A stretch of DNA of 64,000 bases, from positions 1 through 64,000 of the forward strand of contig JAURGK010000009.1 in NCBI GenBank assembly GCA_030833845.1, in the 5' to 3' direction. Position numbers and translations under genes: made by a program. Positions 31,057 through 40,512 of this stretch are shown here, piece by piece. How positions within the stretch are numbered: position 1 is the stretch's first letter; each line of letters starts with the position of its first letter. The notes under the pieces are model-generated. The model had not been told where the DNA came from, ran no database searches, and was given only the letters and a program-made list of their open reading frames with translations. Source of the stretch: Crocinitomicaceae bacterium (lineage in GTDB: Bacteria; Bacteroidota; Bacteroidia; Flavobacteriales_D; Crocinitomicaceae).

Positions 31057-32298
31057 ATGAGAATATTTGTATTTTTTCTTTCCGTATTGTTATTCAACCA
31101 AGCTTGGTCTCAACGAATTTTACTTTTGCACGGTACAGCTCATATAGGTAATGGACAGGTACAAGAATCTGCAGCGGTTGGTATTGTCAATGACCGCATA
31201 GCCTTTGTAAAAAATTCCTTGACACAAAATTTTGCTCCCGAGGACTGGGACACCATCATCAATTGCGATGGCCAGCATATTTACCCGAGCTTTGTTTCGG
31301 CAAATAATACACTGGGCCTCACTGAAATTGACGCAGTACGAGCTACTCGCGACTTCAAGGATGTTGGAGATTGGAATCCGCACGTACGTTCGCAAATAGC
31401 ATTCAATGTAGAATCTAAAGTAGTAGAAACAGTGCGCACCAACGGGGTGCTTTTAGTTCAGGCCACACCACGCGGAGGCTGGATATCAGGTAGCTCTGCC
31501 GTTATGAAGCTCAGTGGATGGAATTGGGAAGATGCCACAGTACTTGCCGACGATGGAATTCACCTCAATTGGCCATCATATTCTAAAGAATATGCAACGC
31601 AACAAAGCGCCATTATTGATTTTTTTGAGCTCGCAGCGGCCTATGCAAGCAATCGAAAAAATCAAAATACCGACCAAAGGATGGAGGCCATGGTGCCATG
31701 TTTCAATGGCCAAAAGCGGGTATATATCCATGCACAAACCGTGCGGCAAATCAATGATGTCATCAGTTTTAAAGAAAAGTTAGGGTTGAAACATGTGGTG
31801 ATAGTTGGTGGAGAGGAGGCCTATTTGGTTGGCCCAAAATTAAAAGACTCAAAAATCCCAGTCATGCTTGGCAGGGTGCACAGCTTGCCTGCTCATGAAG
31901 ATGACCTTACTTTTTTACCCTATCAGATTCCTGCTTTATTAAAAGCCCAGGGCATAATGTTTTGTTTGCAAAATGAAGGTGACATGCAACCAATGAACAC
32001 AAGAAATTTACCATTCCAGGCAGGCACTACCATGGCCTATGGCCTTAGTGAAGAAGAAGCACTACAGAGTATCTCGTTGAGTGTTTGTCAGATCATGGGA
32101 ATAGATAAGTTATACGGAAGTTTAGAAGCTGGCAAAAAGGCAACTTTTTTTGTATCCAAAGGTCCTGCTCTCGATATGCGCACCAATCAACTCACCCAGA
32201 TTTATGTGGATGGCATTCCAATTTCAACTACCAATTTTCAAGAAGAATTGTATTTGAAATACCAGCAAAAATACCGCTCTCAAGCCAAAACAAATTAA
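31057..32298 (+). CDS. Exported amidohydrolase-like protein (degenerate metal site)
   Basis: Signal peptide MRIFVFFLSVLLFNQAWSQ; amidohydrolase-like layout but no HxH. Confidence 0.78.
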   Translation: MRIFVFFLSVLLFNQAWSQRILLLHGTAHIGNGQVQESAAVGIVNDRIAFVKNSLTQNFAPEDWDTIINCDGQHIYPSFVSANNTLGLTEIDAVRATRDFKDVGDWNPHVRSQIAFNVESKVVETVRTNGVLLVQATPRGGWISGSSAVMKLSGWNWEDATVLADDGIHLNWPSYSKEYATQQSAIIDFFELAAAYASNRKNQNTDQRMEAMVPCFNGQKRVYIHAQTVRQINDVISFKEKLGLKHVVIVGGEEAYLVGPKLKDSKIPVMLGRVHSLPAHEDDLTFLPYQIPALLKAQGIMFCLQNEGDMQPMNTRNLPFQAGTTMAYGLSEEEALQSISLSVCQIMGIDKLYGSLEAGKKATFFVSKGPALDMRTNQLTQIYVDGIPISTTNFQEELYLKYQQKYRSQAKTN

Positions 32299-32341
32299 TT
32301 GGCGTAACTTTTGCACAGTCTTTTCGTCTTAGTACCGCCAT

Positions 32342-32827
32342 ATGACTGTCGAGCAATATAATCAATGTGTAAAAGAATTTGCAGATCGCCTGTATCGTTT
32401 TGCCTTGAAAAATGTTGCCGATCCAGATTTAGCTCAAGACTTCGTTCAAGATGCTTTTGAACGCTTATGGCTAAAGGTAGATACAGTAGATTATGTAAAG
32501 GTGAAATCTTATTTATTTCGAACGGTGGTAAATCTTCAAATTGATAGGGCTCGTCGACAGAAATTACAACAGCAGCACCTGAGTAGCTTGCCCGATCCTG
32601 TAGAAAGGCCTAGTGTGCATCACGATGTACAACAATGCATCAACGAGGGTGTGTCACAATTGACAGAAATACAACGTATGGTGCTTACACTGCGCGACTT
32701 TGAAGGGTATTCGTATCAAGAAATTGCCGACCTAACCGAACTCTCAGTGGATCAAGTCAAGGTCTATATTTTTAGAGCGCGAAAATTTTTGAAAACATAC
32801 ATAGGTAAAATGGAGGTATTGATATGA
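32342..32827 (+). CDS. ECF-type RNA polymerase sigma-70 factor
   Basis: DLAQDFVQDAFERLW, LFRTVVNLQIDRAR, LRDFEGYSYQEIADLTELSVDQVKVYIFRARKFLK. Confidence 0.95.
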   Translation: MTVEQYNQCVKEFADRLYRFALKNVADPDLAQDFVQDAFERLWLKVDTVDYVKVKSYLFRTVVNLQIDRARRQKLQQQHLSSLPDPVERPSVHHDVQQCINEGVSQLTEIQRMVLTLRDFEGYSYQEIADLTELSVDQVKVYIFRARKFLKTYIGKMEVLI

Positions 32828-33876
32828 GACTCACAGAAATACAACTTGCACATCTTGCCTTGGCATATCAAGACAATTCACTAACTACTGCCGAAAAAGA
32901 GCTGCTTGAAGTATACTTAGCCCAGCATCCTGAATTTGAAGAAGAGCTCCAGATTGCTCCAAAGCTAACTTCAGATGATTTATACATAGGTCCGAAACTC
33001 GACTATCCAAGCCTCGAAGGGCTAAGCATTTATCAAGATGAAGAGGCGCATCCTTTTGAGAAACTGGCCATTGGTAGCTTTGAAGGTTTGCTATCCAAAG
33101 AAGAAATCACCATCGAAGAGGGCTTTTTAGATCAATTAATTTATCAAGACACCAAGAAAAAAATTGAGTTGACCAAACTCATTGCCAATGAGCAAATTAT
33201 TTTCCCTAGGCACGATATTTTATTTAAGGATTCGAAGATTCGTTCCTTGTCGCTGCAAAAATATCTCTACTGGACGAGTGCGGCAGCGGCTGTATTTTTT
33301 GCGGCATTTCTTTTGAATAATTCATTTTCCACTAAGCCCACCTCGGCTAAAAGCGACGTGATGCATGCCCAAAAAAGGAAGACAATCTCAACTGATAAAA
33401 ACCTAGCAAATACTAAAAATCAAAAAATCAAACCATCGTCATCAGGGCCTTCTATTCTCGTTAGCGTTCCCATTGAAGCCCCTGACTTGGAAGAGAGCAT
33501 ACTACAAGAGGAGCCGCCTTCAACGGCTTTTTATGCATTTAATAGTGCCATTGAAGCATCAAATAATAATGCCTTGAATGTTGCACAGACCCCAATTGAA
33601 GAAAATACAGCACTCACCCAATCTGCATTGGTTCAAGAAGGTACAAATCGCAAAGAACCCATCACCATGAAAGCATTTCTTATTCAAAAAACCAATGAGC
33701 GTTTATTTGGTGTGGCTCAGCCCACCCCTCAACAACGCTATGAGACAGTAGCTAGATATGCCAATCAATCCATAGGAGTTCCGGTGAAATATGCTGTCAA
33801 AGAAACTGAAGGCGCTGAAAAAATTGTATTTCAATTAGGTCCAATTAGCGTAGAGCGCAATAGGGCAAAAAAATAA
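32824..33876 (+). CDS. Putative anti-sigma factor-like single-TM protein
   Basis: ATGA overlap with ECF sigma gene; central TM YLYWTSAAAAVFFAAFLL. Confidence 0.6.
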   Translation: MRLTEIQLAHLALAYQDNSLTTAEKELLEVYLAQHPEFEEELQIAPKLTSDDLYIGPKLDYPSLEGLSIYQDEEAHPFEKLAIGSFEGLLSKEEITIEEGFLDQLIYQDTKKKIELTKLIANEQIIFPRHDILFKDSKIRSLSLQKYLYWTSAAAAVFFAAFLLNNSFSTKPTSAKSDVMHAQKRKTISTDKNLANTKNQKIKPSSSGPSILVSVPIEAPDLEESILQEEPPSTAFYAFNSAIEASNNNALNVAQTPIEENTALTQSALVQEGTNRKEPITMKAFLIQKTNERLFGVAQPTPQQRYETVARYANQSIGVPVKYAVKETEGAEKIVFQLGPISVERNRAKK

Positions 33877-33945
33877 TTTACGCGGTGCGTAACAAATGTA
33901 AATAAACCCCGTCTAGCAAATACAAAACACGTAAAAGAATAACCA

Positions 33946-35034
33946 ATGAAAATAAAATTACTTTCCGCCTTTTTATTGACCAGTTTTGCCTTTTTTGCGC
34001 AACAAAACGAGACAAAAAAAATTGTCAAGATTCAGGGAAATGATACAACCATAATAATGATCAAAAGCCGTGTTGATCAAATGGATTCTTTGCTTACTGA
34101 AGAGATGAAAAAAGTGTATATCAATGATTCTATGGTAACGCGCGTAGATGTATTCATTGATACCTTCATTACCAAAGACATTTCCACTAACAATGCAGAT
34201 TCTACCCAAATTAAAATTGGCAACATGAAAATTGTCATTCTTGGTACAAAGACTGATAAAGGCACCGCTGAATTTAGAGCTCTAGAAGGAGAACCCTCTA
34301 ATGGACAGCGCAAAATCATCATCGATGAAAAAGTCATCATTGAAAATGACGAAGATTTTACTTGGACACCAAAAAACGGAGAGGCAGAATTGGAACTTGG
34401 CCAGAGCGAAGACCAACATGCGGTTTGGTCCGGTCTTGGCATCAATGCCAATGGATTTGTCAATTCATCAATGGACTTCGCTACAGCAGAGCAACTAGGC
34501 TTTTTAGCACTTGACCCAGCAAAAAGCTTAGGAATTCAATTCAATTTTGCACAAAAGCGCTTTCCGATTATTCATGAATATTTGGGTGTGGTTACCGGTT
34601 TGGGAGTGCAATGGAACCGTTATGCATTGAAAGGTGCATATGATTTAAGCGTTGTCAATGACACCCTAGTTGGTATTGCCACTGGATTGAACTATGCAAA
34701 AAACGTATTGACCTCCACTTATCTTCAAGCACCATTATTGCTGCAAATTTCCACAGCTAAAGACCCTAATACTGCGTGGCACATCTCTGCAGGAATTGTT
34801 GGAGGACTACGTTTAGCAGCTCGCCAAACTCAGAAATGGGAAGCCGACGGCAAAAAAAATAAAGATAAAACCAAAGATGACTTTCAATTCAATCCATTTC
34901 AAGCAAGCCTCATGGCTGTTGTAGGCTATGGAGATTGGAGCTTGTATGCAACTTATGGCCTTTCTGACGTCTTTAACCAAGGCTCAGCACTGAAGGCACG
35001 TGGTGTGAATGCTGGAATTTTACTCTCGTTTTAA
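33946..35034 (+). CDS. Outer-membrane beta-barrel-like protein
   Basis: Signal peptide MKIKLLSAFLLTSFAFFAQ; C-terminal barrel-like strands. Confidence 0.6.
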   Translation: MKIKLLSAFLLTSFAFFAQQNETKKIVKIQGNDTTIIMIKSRVDQMDSLLTEEMKKVYINDSMVTRVDVFIDTFITKDISTNNADSTQIKIGNMKIVILGTKTDKGTAEFRALEGEPSNGQRKIIIDEKVIIENDEDFTWTPKNGEAELELGQSEDQHAVWSGLGINANGFVNSSMDFATAEQLGFLALDPAKSLGIQFNFAQKRFPIIHEYLGVVTGLGVQWNRYALKGAYDLSVVNDTLVGIATGLNYAKNVLTSTYLQAPLLLQISTAKDPNTAWHISAGIVGGLRLAARQTQKWEADGKKNKDKTKDDFQFNPFQASLMAVVGYGDWSLYATYGLSDVFNQGSALKARGVNAGILLSF

Positions 35035-35054
35035 ATACCTCTTGATCACCAAAC

Positions 35055-35090
35055 AAGAAACGATGCACCTACCCGTGCATCGTTTCTTTT
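35055..35090. terminator. Bidirectional intrinsic terminator overlapping the miaE 3' end
   Basis: Stem AAGAAACGATGCAC/GTGCATCGTTTCTT, loop CTACCC, T-rich flank. Confidence 0.9.
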
Positions 35091-35659
35091 TGGCTATAAC
35101 TTTCCATCAATTTGGCTTCAAAAGCTAAAAATTCCTTCCATGCGGCATCCACGTCTATGCCATTGGCATATTTGCGAGCAAAACCTAAAAAGGTGGTGTA
35201 ATGACGTGCCTCGCTCTCCATGAGGTCACGGTAAAATTTTCGTAAATCCGCGTCGGCTATTTCTTCAGAAAGGATTTTAAATCTCTCACAACTGCGGGCT
35301 TCTATCATGGCTGCAAAAAGCATTTTATTGACAAAAACTCCATGAGGGGTGCTATTGACCTTACCTTGTTTTAAATAAAGTGCAAGGTCATTGACATAGG
35401 GATCTTTTCTTTCGAATCCTAGTTCAAATCCTCGCTCTTTTAATTTTTGATGTACCATGTCAAAATGTTCCATTTCTTCTCTGCAAATGGCAGTCATGGC
35501 CTCTACTAAATCTGAATATTGTGGATATTGAACAATCATAGAAATGGCATTACTCGCCGCCTTTTGTTCGCAGTAAGCATGATCAATTAGAATTTCTTGA
35601 ATATTTTTTTCTACAATTTTAACCCAGCGGGGGTCAGTGGCCATTTGAAGTCCGAGCAT
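35069..35659 (-). CDS. miaE: tRNA-(ms2io6A)-hydroxylase-like diiron protein
   Basis: ILIDHAYCEQKAASNAISMI, CREEMEHFDMVHQKLKERG, MIEARSCERF, SEARHYTTF; ATG at 35659 preferred over TTG at 35686. Confidence 0.9.
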   Translation of the reverse strand: MLGLQMATDPRWVKIVEKNIQEILIDHAYCEQKAASNAISMIVQYPQYSDLVEAMTAICREEMEHFDMVHQKLKERGFELGFERKDPYVNDLALYLKQGKVNSTPHGVFVNKMLFAAMIEARSCERFKILSEEIADADLRKFYRDLMESEARHYTTFLGFARKYANGIDVDAAWKEFLAFEAKLMESYSQKETMHG

Positions 35660-35729
35660 TTGACAAGTTTTATACAAAAATACCAATCTCTGAATGAATC
35701 AAACCAAGGTAAAATGATGGTGCAATGCT

Positions 35730-35737
35730 TATATTTG
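35730..35737 (+). promoter_or_regulatory. TAnnTTTG -7 element, E1 gene (short leader)
   Basis: TATATTTG 18 nt before ATG 35756. Confidence 0.5.
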
Positions 35738-35755
35738 TGTATCGGAAGTTAAAAA

Positions 35756-37819
35756 ATGTCAAAATCAACACAAAAAGAGCTGAGTTGGCGCGCATATGAA
35801 CTTATGTGTACTGCTAAAACGATGGCTGAAAAATACGAAGCTAATAAAGAAGTAACGGCAAAATATGTACATGCTACCTCGCGTGGCCATGAAGCCATAC
35901 AGATAGCGGTAGGCATGCAATTAAAGCCTCAAGATTGGGTAGCTCCATATTACCGAGATGATAGCCTGCTGCTGGCCATTGGTATGAGACCTGAGGAACT
36001 TATGCTGCAAGTCTTTGCTAAAAAAGACGATCCTTTTTCGGGGGGAAGGACCTACTATTCACACCCTTCTCTCAATAGGCCAGATATGCCCAAAATTCCC
36101 CACCAATCTTCGGCCACGGGCATGCAAGCCATACCGACAACTGGGGTAGCGATGGGTATTCAATACAAAGAGAAAATTGGTCTTGCTGAATGGCCTCTTG
36201 AAGAAGCACCAGTGGTGGTATGTTCGTTAGGAGATGCTTCCTGTACAGAAGGTGAAGTCTCCGAGGCTTTTCAAATGGCTGCACTCAAGCAGTATCCGAT
36301 CATTTATTTGGTTCAAGACAACGGCTGGGATATTTCAGCCAATGCCAAAGAGACCCGCGCTCAGGATATTTCTGAATATATCAAAGGGTTTCATGGTATT
36401 GAGGCGCGTACAATAGATGGCACTGATTATTGGGCTTGTTACCAAACCGTGGAGGAAGTCATCAAACTCGTTCGAAAAGAGCGCAGACCGTTTTTGATTC
36501 ATGCTAAAGTTCCTCTGTTGGGGCATCATACATCTGGTGTGCGCAAAGAATGGTACCGAGATGACCTCAAAGAGGCGTCAAAGGATGATCCGTATCCGAA
36601 ATTAAAAGCTTCGCTTGAATCCCTCGGAACTCGCTTGGCTGAGTTTATCAATTTAGAAGCAAAAATCACCAAAGATGTAGATGCGGCCTATGATGCTGCA
36701 CTTGCTGCACCAGACCCTGACCCACAATCCATTCAAGATCACATTTTTGCCCCAACCCCAATTACAGAAGAACAGGGCGAGCGATCTCCCGAGGGCAAAA
36801 AGAAAACTGTCATGGTCGATTCCGCTCTTTTTGCCATGCGTGAAATCATGGAAGCCCATCCTGAGGCGCTTTTGTATGGCCAGGATGTGGGTGGAAGACT
36901 AGGGGGCGTATTTAGGGAGGCAGCGACCCTGGCTCAAACCTTCGGTGATGAAAGAGTATTCAATACACCTATACAAGAAGCATATATTATTGGATCTACT
37001 GTAGGGATGTCTGCGGTAGGTCTCAAGCCAATTGTTGAAGTGCAATTTGCAGATTACATTTGGCCTGGGCTCAATCAACTATTTACTGAAGTTTCTCGTT
37101 CCAATTATTTATCAAATGGAAAATGGCCAGTAAGCTGTGTTATTCGCGTACCGATTGGCGCATATGGTTCTGGCGGCCCTTATCATTCATCTAGTGTAGA
37201 ATCTATTTTGGCTAATATCCGTGGAATCAAAGTGGTGTATCCGTCTTCAGGGGCAGACCTCAAAGGTTTGTTAAAGGCTGCATACTATGATCCAAATCCA
37301 GTTGTAATACTAGAACACAAAGGACTTTATTGGTCAAAAATTCCGGGTACTGAAGGCGCTATGAGCATTGAGCCTAGCGCGGATTATATCGTGCCAATTG
37401 GAAAAGCACGCGTGGTGCAAGAAGCAACTTCAGAGCAGTTAGCAATTGGCAATACCCTTGGTATTATTACTTACGGTCGTGGTGTATATTGGAGTTTGGA
37501 GGCCAGTAAGGCATTTGACGGAAAGGTTGAAATTTTGGATCTGCGCAGTATCAATCCTCTTGACATAGAAGCCATGGAGGCACTGGTTTGTAGACACGGA
37601 AAGGTCTTGCTTGTAACTGAAGAAACCACCGAGAACAGCTTTACTTTAGCCTTAGCTGGCCGTCTCCAAAAAAGCTGCTTTGCGCACCTTGATGCGCCAA
37701 TTCAAATTGTTGCATCTGTGGATGCTCCTGCTATTCCACTGAATGCTTCACTCGAGGCAGAAATGTTGCCCAATGCAAATAAAGTAGCTCAGGCGATTGA
37801 TCATTTACTCAATTTTTAG
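35756..37819 (+). CDS. Fused alpha-beta E1 subunit of branched-chain 2-oxoacid dehydrogenase-type complex
   Basis: Alpha TPP motif GDASCTEGEVSEAFQMAALKQYPIIYLVQDN; beta part GQDVGGRLGGVFR...RVFNTPIQEAYIIGSTVGMS. Confidence 0.94.
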   Translation: MSKSTQKELSWRAYELMCTAKTMAEKYEANKEVTAKYVHATSRGHEAIQIAVGMQLKPQDWVAPYYRDDSLLLAIGMRPEELMLQVFAKKDDPFSGGRTYYSHPSLNRPDMPKIPHQSSATGMQAIPTTGVAMGIQYKEKIGLAEWPLEEAPVVVCSLGDASCTEGEVSEAFQMAALKQYPIIYLVQDNGWDISANAKETRAQDISEYIKGFHGIEARTIDGTDYWACYQTVEEVIKLVRKERRPFLIHAKVPLLGHHTSGVRKEWYRDDLKEASKDDPYPKLKASLESLGTRLAEFINLEAKITKDVDAAYDAALAAPDPDPQSIQDHIFAPTPITEEQGERSPEGKKKTVMVDSALFAMREIMEAHPEALLYGQDVGGRLGGVFREAATLAQTFGDERVFNTPIQEAYIIGSTVGMSAVGLKPIVEVQFADYIWPGLNQLFTEVSRSNYLSNGKWPVSCVIRVPIGAYGSGGPYHSSSVESILANIRGIKVVYPSSGADLKGLLKAAYYDPNPVVILEHKGLYWSKIPGTEGAMSIEPSADYIVPIGKARVVQEATSEQLAIGNTLGIITYGRGVYWSLEASKAFDGKVEILDLRSINPLDIEAMEALVCRHGKVLLVTEETTENSFTLALAGRLQKSCFAHLDAPIQIVASVDAPAIPLNASLEAEMLPNANKVAQAIDHLLNF

Positions 37820-37821
37820 AT

Positions 37822-38214
37822 ATGGATTTTAAAGAAATAATAGGTGCTGTAGAAACTTTCCATAATGCTTTTGGTATTGAAAATCATTATCAGCCAACTG
37901 CTGCTCTGAGCGCTGCAGAAGTGCAGTTGCGCTACGATCTCATGAAGGAAGAAAACGACGAATATTTAGAGGCAGCTCAAAGAGGAGATTTAATAGAGGT
38001 GGCTGATGCGCTTGGCGACCAGCTATACATTCTTTGTGGGACAATATTAAGACACGGTTTGCAACATAAAATTGTCGAAGTTTTTGAAGAAATTCAGCGT
38101 TCTAATATGAGTAAGCTTGATGAAAATGGCAAGCCCATCTATCGTGAAGACGGCAAGGTGTTGAAGTCTGCATTGTATTTTCGTCCAGACATAGCCAAAA
38201 TCCTTGCCCAATGA
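37822..38214 (+). CDS. MazG-like/all-alpha NTP pyrophosphohydrolase
   Basis: LMKEENDEYLEAAQRGDLIEVADALGDQLYILCGT (EExxE...ExxD). Confidence 0.88.
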   Translation: MDFKEIIGAVETFHNAFGIENHYQPTAALSAAEVQLRYDLMKEENDEYLEAAQRGDLIEVADALGDQLYILCGTILRHGLQHKIVEVFEEIQRSNMSKLDENGKPIYREDGKVLKSALYFRPDIAKILAQ

Positions 38215-39350
38215 CAGATTTATCCATTTACTTTCAGCCCTTAAGTTCGCCAAATACTTATGCCGAAAATCAAATTGGGTCTAAAATACAGGGTTATTTT
38301 CATGATTTTCCAGAGTTGAATGGCCCAGCTTGCGCTATTTTTTCAATTCCTGAATTCAGGGGCGCACAAAAAGACAAGCAACAAACACCAGTTTTTCGAA
38401 ATGCCTTTTATCAATTACACCCTCAGACAAACTGGACAGCACCCCTATACGACTTGGGTACCATTGAGCCAGGGGCAAGTGTAGAGGATACCTATTTTGC
38501 AATTGCCAATGTCGTAAGTGAACTTGTAAAACAAAAAATAGTCCCGATAATCATTGGAGGAAGTCAGGATTTAACTATGGCAATTTATAAGGGTTACGAA
38601 AAACTCGAGCAATTAGTCAATACTTGCGCCATTGACAGAAGCCTTGACATTGGAAGCGCGGAGGCGTCTCTTCAAGCTACAAATTACCTGAGTCATATGC
38701 TCACCCAGCGCCCTTGTTTTTTATTTAATCATTCGGTGATTGGTGTTCAACTACCACATGTTTGCACCTCTGAATTGGAATTATTTGAAAAACTATTTTT
38801 TGATACTTGCCGACTTGGAGAATTCAATCAAGACTTCCGCTTGGCAGAACCTCATTTGCGCAATGCGGACATCATCAGCATTGATCTAGGCGCTCTGAAA
38901 GCCGCCGATTTAGGATTGAATTCAGGAGCAGCAAATGGCTTTACAGCAGCACAGTTTTGCCAAATCACTAAATATGCTGGTATTTCTGACAAGGTAACTA
39001 GTATTGGGTTTTTTACCCAAGAGGCATTGGGGCAATTAGGTGGGGCTTTACTTGCTGAAGGTATTTGGTATTTTTTACAAGGTTATTTTTCAAGAGTAGG
39101 TGATTTCCCGTTTGGAGGCAAGTCCGACTACGCGAAGTTTACGGTATTCATGGATGAGGTTGCAAGAGAACTTGTTTTTTATAAAAGTAATAAGTCAGCA
39201 AGGTGGTGGATGGAGGTGCCTTATCCGCCTCAAAGTGGACGTCGATTCGAGCGTCACCATATGGTGCCATGTAATAAGTCAGATTACGACAATGCCATGA
39301 ATAATGAATTGCCAGATTTATGGTGGAAGACCTATCAAAAATTGGGTTGA
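38211..39350 (+). CDS. Ureohydrolase (arginase/formimidoylglutamase)-fold protein with degenerate metal-binding motifs
   Basis: VPIIIGGSQDLTMAIYKGYE, AIDRSLDIG, ADIISIDLGALKA correspond in order to GGxH, DAHxD, SxDxD. Confidence 0.8.
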   Translation: MTDLSIYFQPLSSPNTYAENQIGSKIQGYFHDFPELNGPACAIFSIPEFRGAQKDKQQTPVFRNAFYQLHPQTNWTAPLYDLGTIEPGASVEDTYFAIANVVSELVKQKIVPIIIGGSQDLTMAIYKGYEKLEQLVNTCAIDRSLDIGSAEASLQATNYLSHMLTQRPCFLFNHSVIGVQLPHVCTSELELFEKLFFDTCRLGEFNQDFRLAEPHLRNADIISIDLGALKAADLGLNSGAANGFTAAQFCQITKYAGISDKVTSIGFFTQEALGQLGGALLAEGIWYFLQGYFSRVGDFPFGGKSDYAKFTVFMDEVARELVFYKSNKSARWWMEVPYPPQSGRRFERHHMVPCNKSDYDNAMNNELPDLWWKTYQKLG

Positions 39351-39459
39351 CCTTTTTATTAAAAACCCTTTTATTTTACATTAGAATTCTTTACTTTAGC
39401 ACCTTAAATTGTCGGATTCTATGAAAATCTGATAGTTTCAACTATGCTAAACTACGCTT

Positions 39460-40413
39460 ATGCTATTGAATAACAGACTGTTAACTGCTGCTTTTAGTGT
39501 TTTGTTGTTTTCGTCCTATGCACAACAAGACAAGCTTGTCACGCACTTCATGTTTGACAAAATGAGCATTAACCCAGGTAAAACTGGCATCGATATGTAC
39601 AATGGATTTTGTGCAACCTCGATATATCGCAATCAATGGGATAAGGTAAATGGTGCGCCAAACTCCGCAGTACTCAACCTCGAAGGGAACATGTCTAGAT
39701 TTTTCCCAGGTGGTGTAGGAGTTAATTTTTACCACGATGCAATTGGTTTTTCTCGTCAAAATACCGTGCTCTTGAATTATTCTTACCCCGTTCAAATAGG
39801 TAGGATTGGAGTATTAGGTGTAGGCGTAGGTCTTGGAATTATGAATTACGGGATGGATCCTAACTGGGTTCCTCCTACAACAATCAACGACCCATCGCTA
39901 CCAACAGGTTTTGCAGCCACCTCTTTTGATGCCAATTTTGGTTTGTACTTTCAGGCCAAAAACTATTACGCCGGAATTTCTACAACTCACTTGTCTGAAT
40001 CAGACCTTGCAGCTGATCCAACGAACCTATCTTTGTCATTTCAGACCGCACGTCATTACTACATGATGGGAGGTTACATCTTTAAAGATGCTTTCGGTAC
40101 TGGAAATAATATCGACGCACAAATGTTGGTCCGAACTGATTTAATAAAATTTTCTGCAGATTTCAACGCGCGTTACATGTTAGAACTTGGAGGCAATCCT
40201 GCCTACGGAGGTCTTTCCTTTAGAACTTCTGATGCATTTGCAATCATGGCCGGATATTCTCCTATTCCTAATTTCCATTTTGGATATTCTTACGACATTA
40301 ACATTAATAAACTAGCTAGCATTTCAAGGGGTTCTCATGAAATGATGGTGAAGTATTGCTATTTCTTGCCTCCGCCTCCTGTAACGAAAGCAAGACACCC
40401 TCGTTGGTTATAA
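39460..40413 (+). CDS. PorP/SprF-family T9SS membrane protein
   Basis: QQDKLVTHFMFDKMSINPGKTG, GVGVNFYHDAIGF, YYAGISTTHLSESDL. Confidence 0.93.
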   Translation: MLLNNRLLTAAFSVLLFSSYAQQDKLVTHFMFDKMSINPGKTGIDMYNGFCATSIYRNQWDKVNGAPNSAVLNLEGNMSRFFPGGVGVNFYHDAIGFSRQNTVLLNYSYPVQIGRIGVLGVGVGLGIMNYGMDPNWVPPTTINDPSLPTGFAATSFDANFGLYFQAKNYYAGISTTHLSESDLAADPTNLSLSFQTARHYYMMGGYIFKDAFGTGNNIDAQMLVRTDLIKFSADFNARYMLELGGNPAYGGLSFRTSDAFAIMAGYSPIPNFHFGYSYDININKLASISRGSHEMMVKYCYFLPPPPVTKARHPRWL

Positions 40414-40512
40414 GAGGCAAAAAGTGTAACCATTTATATTGTTCTTACGTTATACCCGAAATTAAACCTGTAGCAAGTAATTTGGGAGTAGGTCAGAACC
40501 AAAAACAAACGA

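Noticed and set aside
35660-35686. TTG-initiated N-terminal extension of miaE (MVFLYKTCQ)
   Set aside because: ATG at 35659 gives a typical MiaE start and the extension covers a TATTTTTG promoter-like motif.
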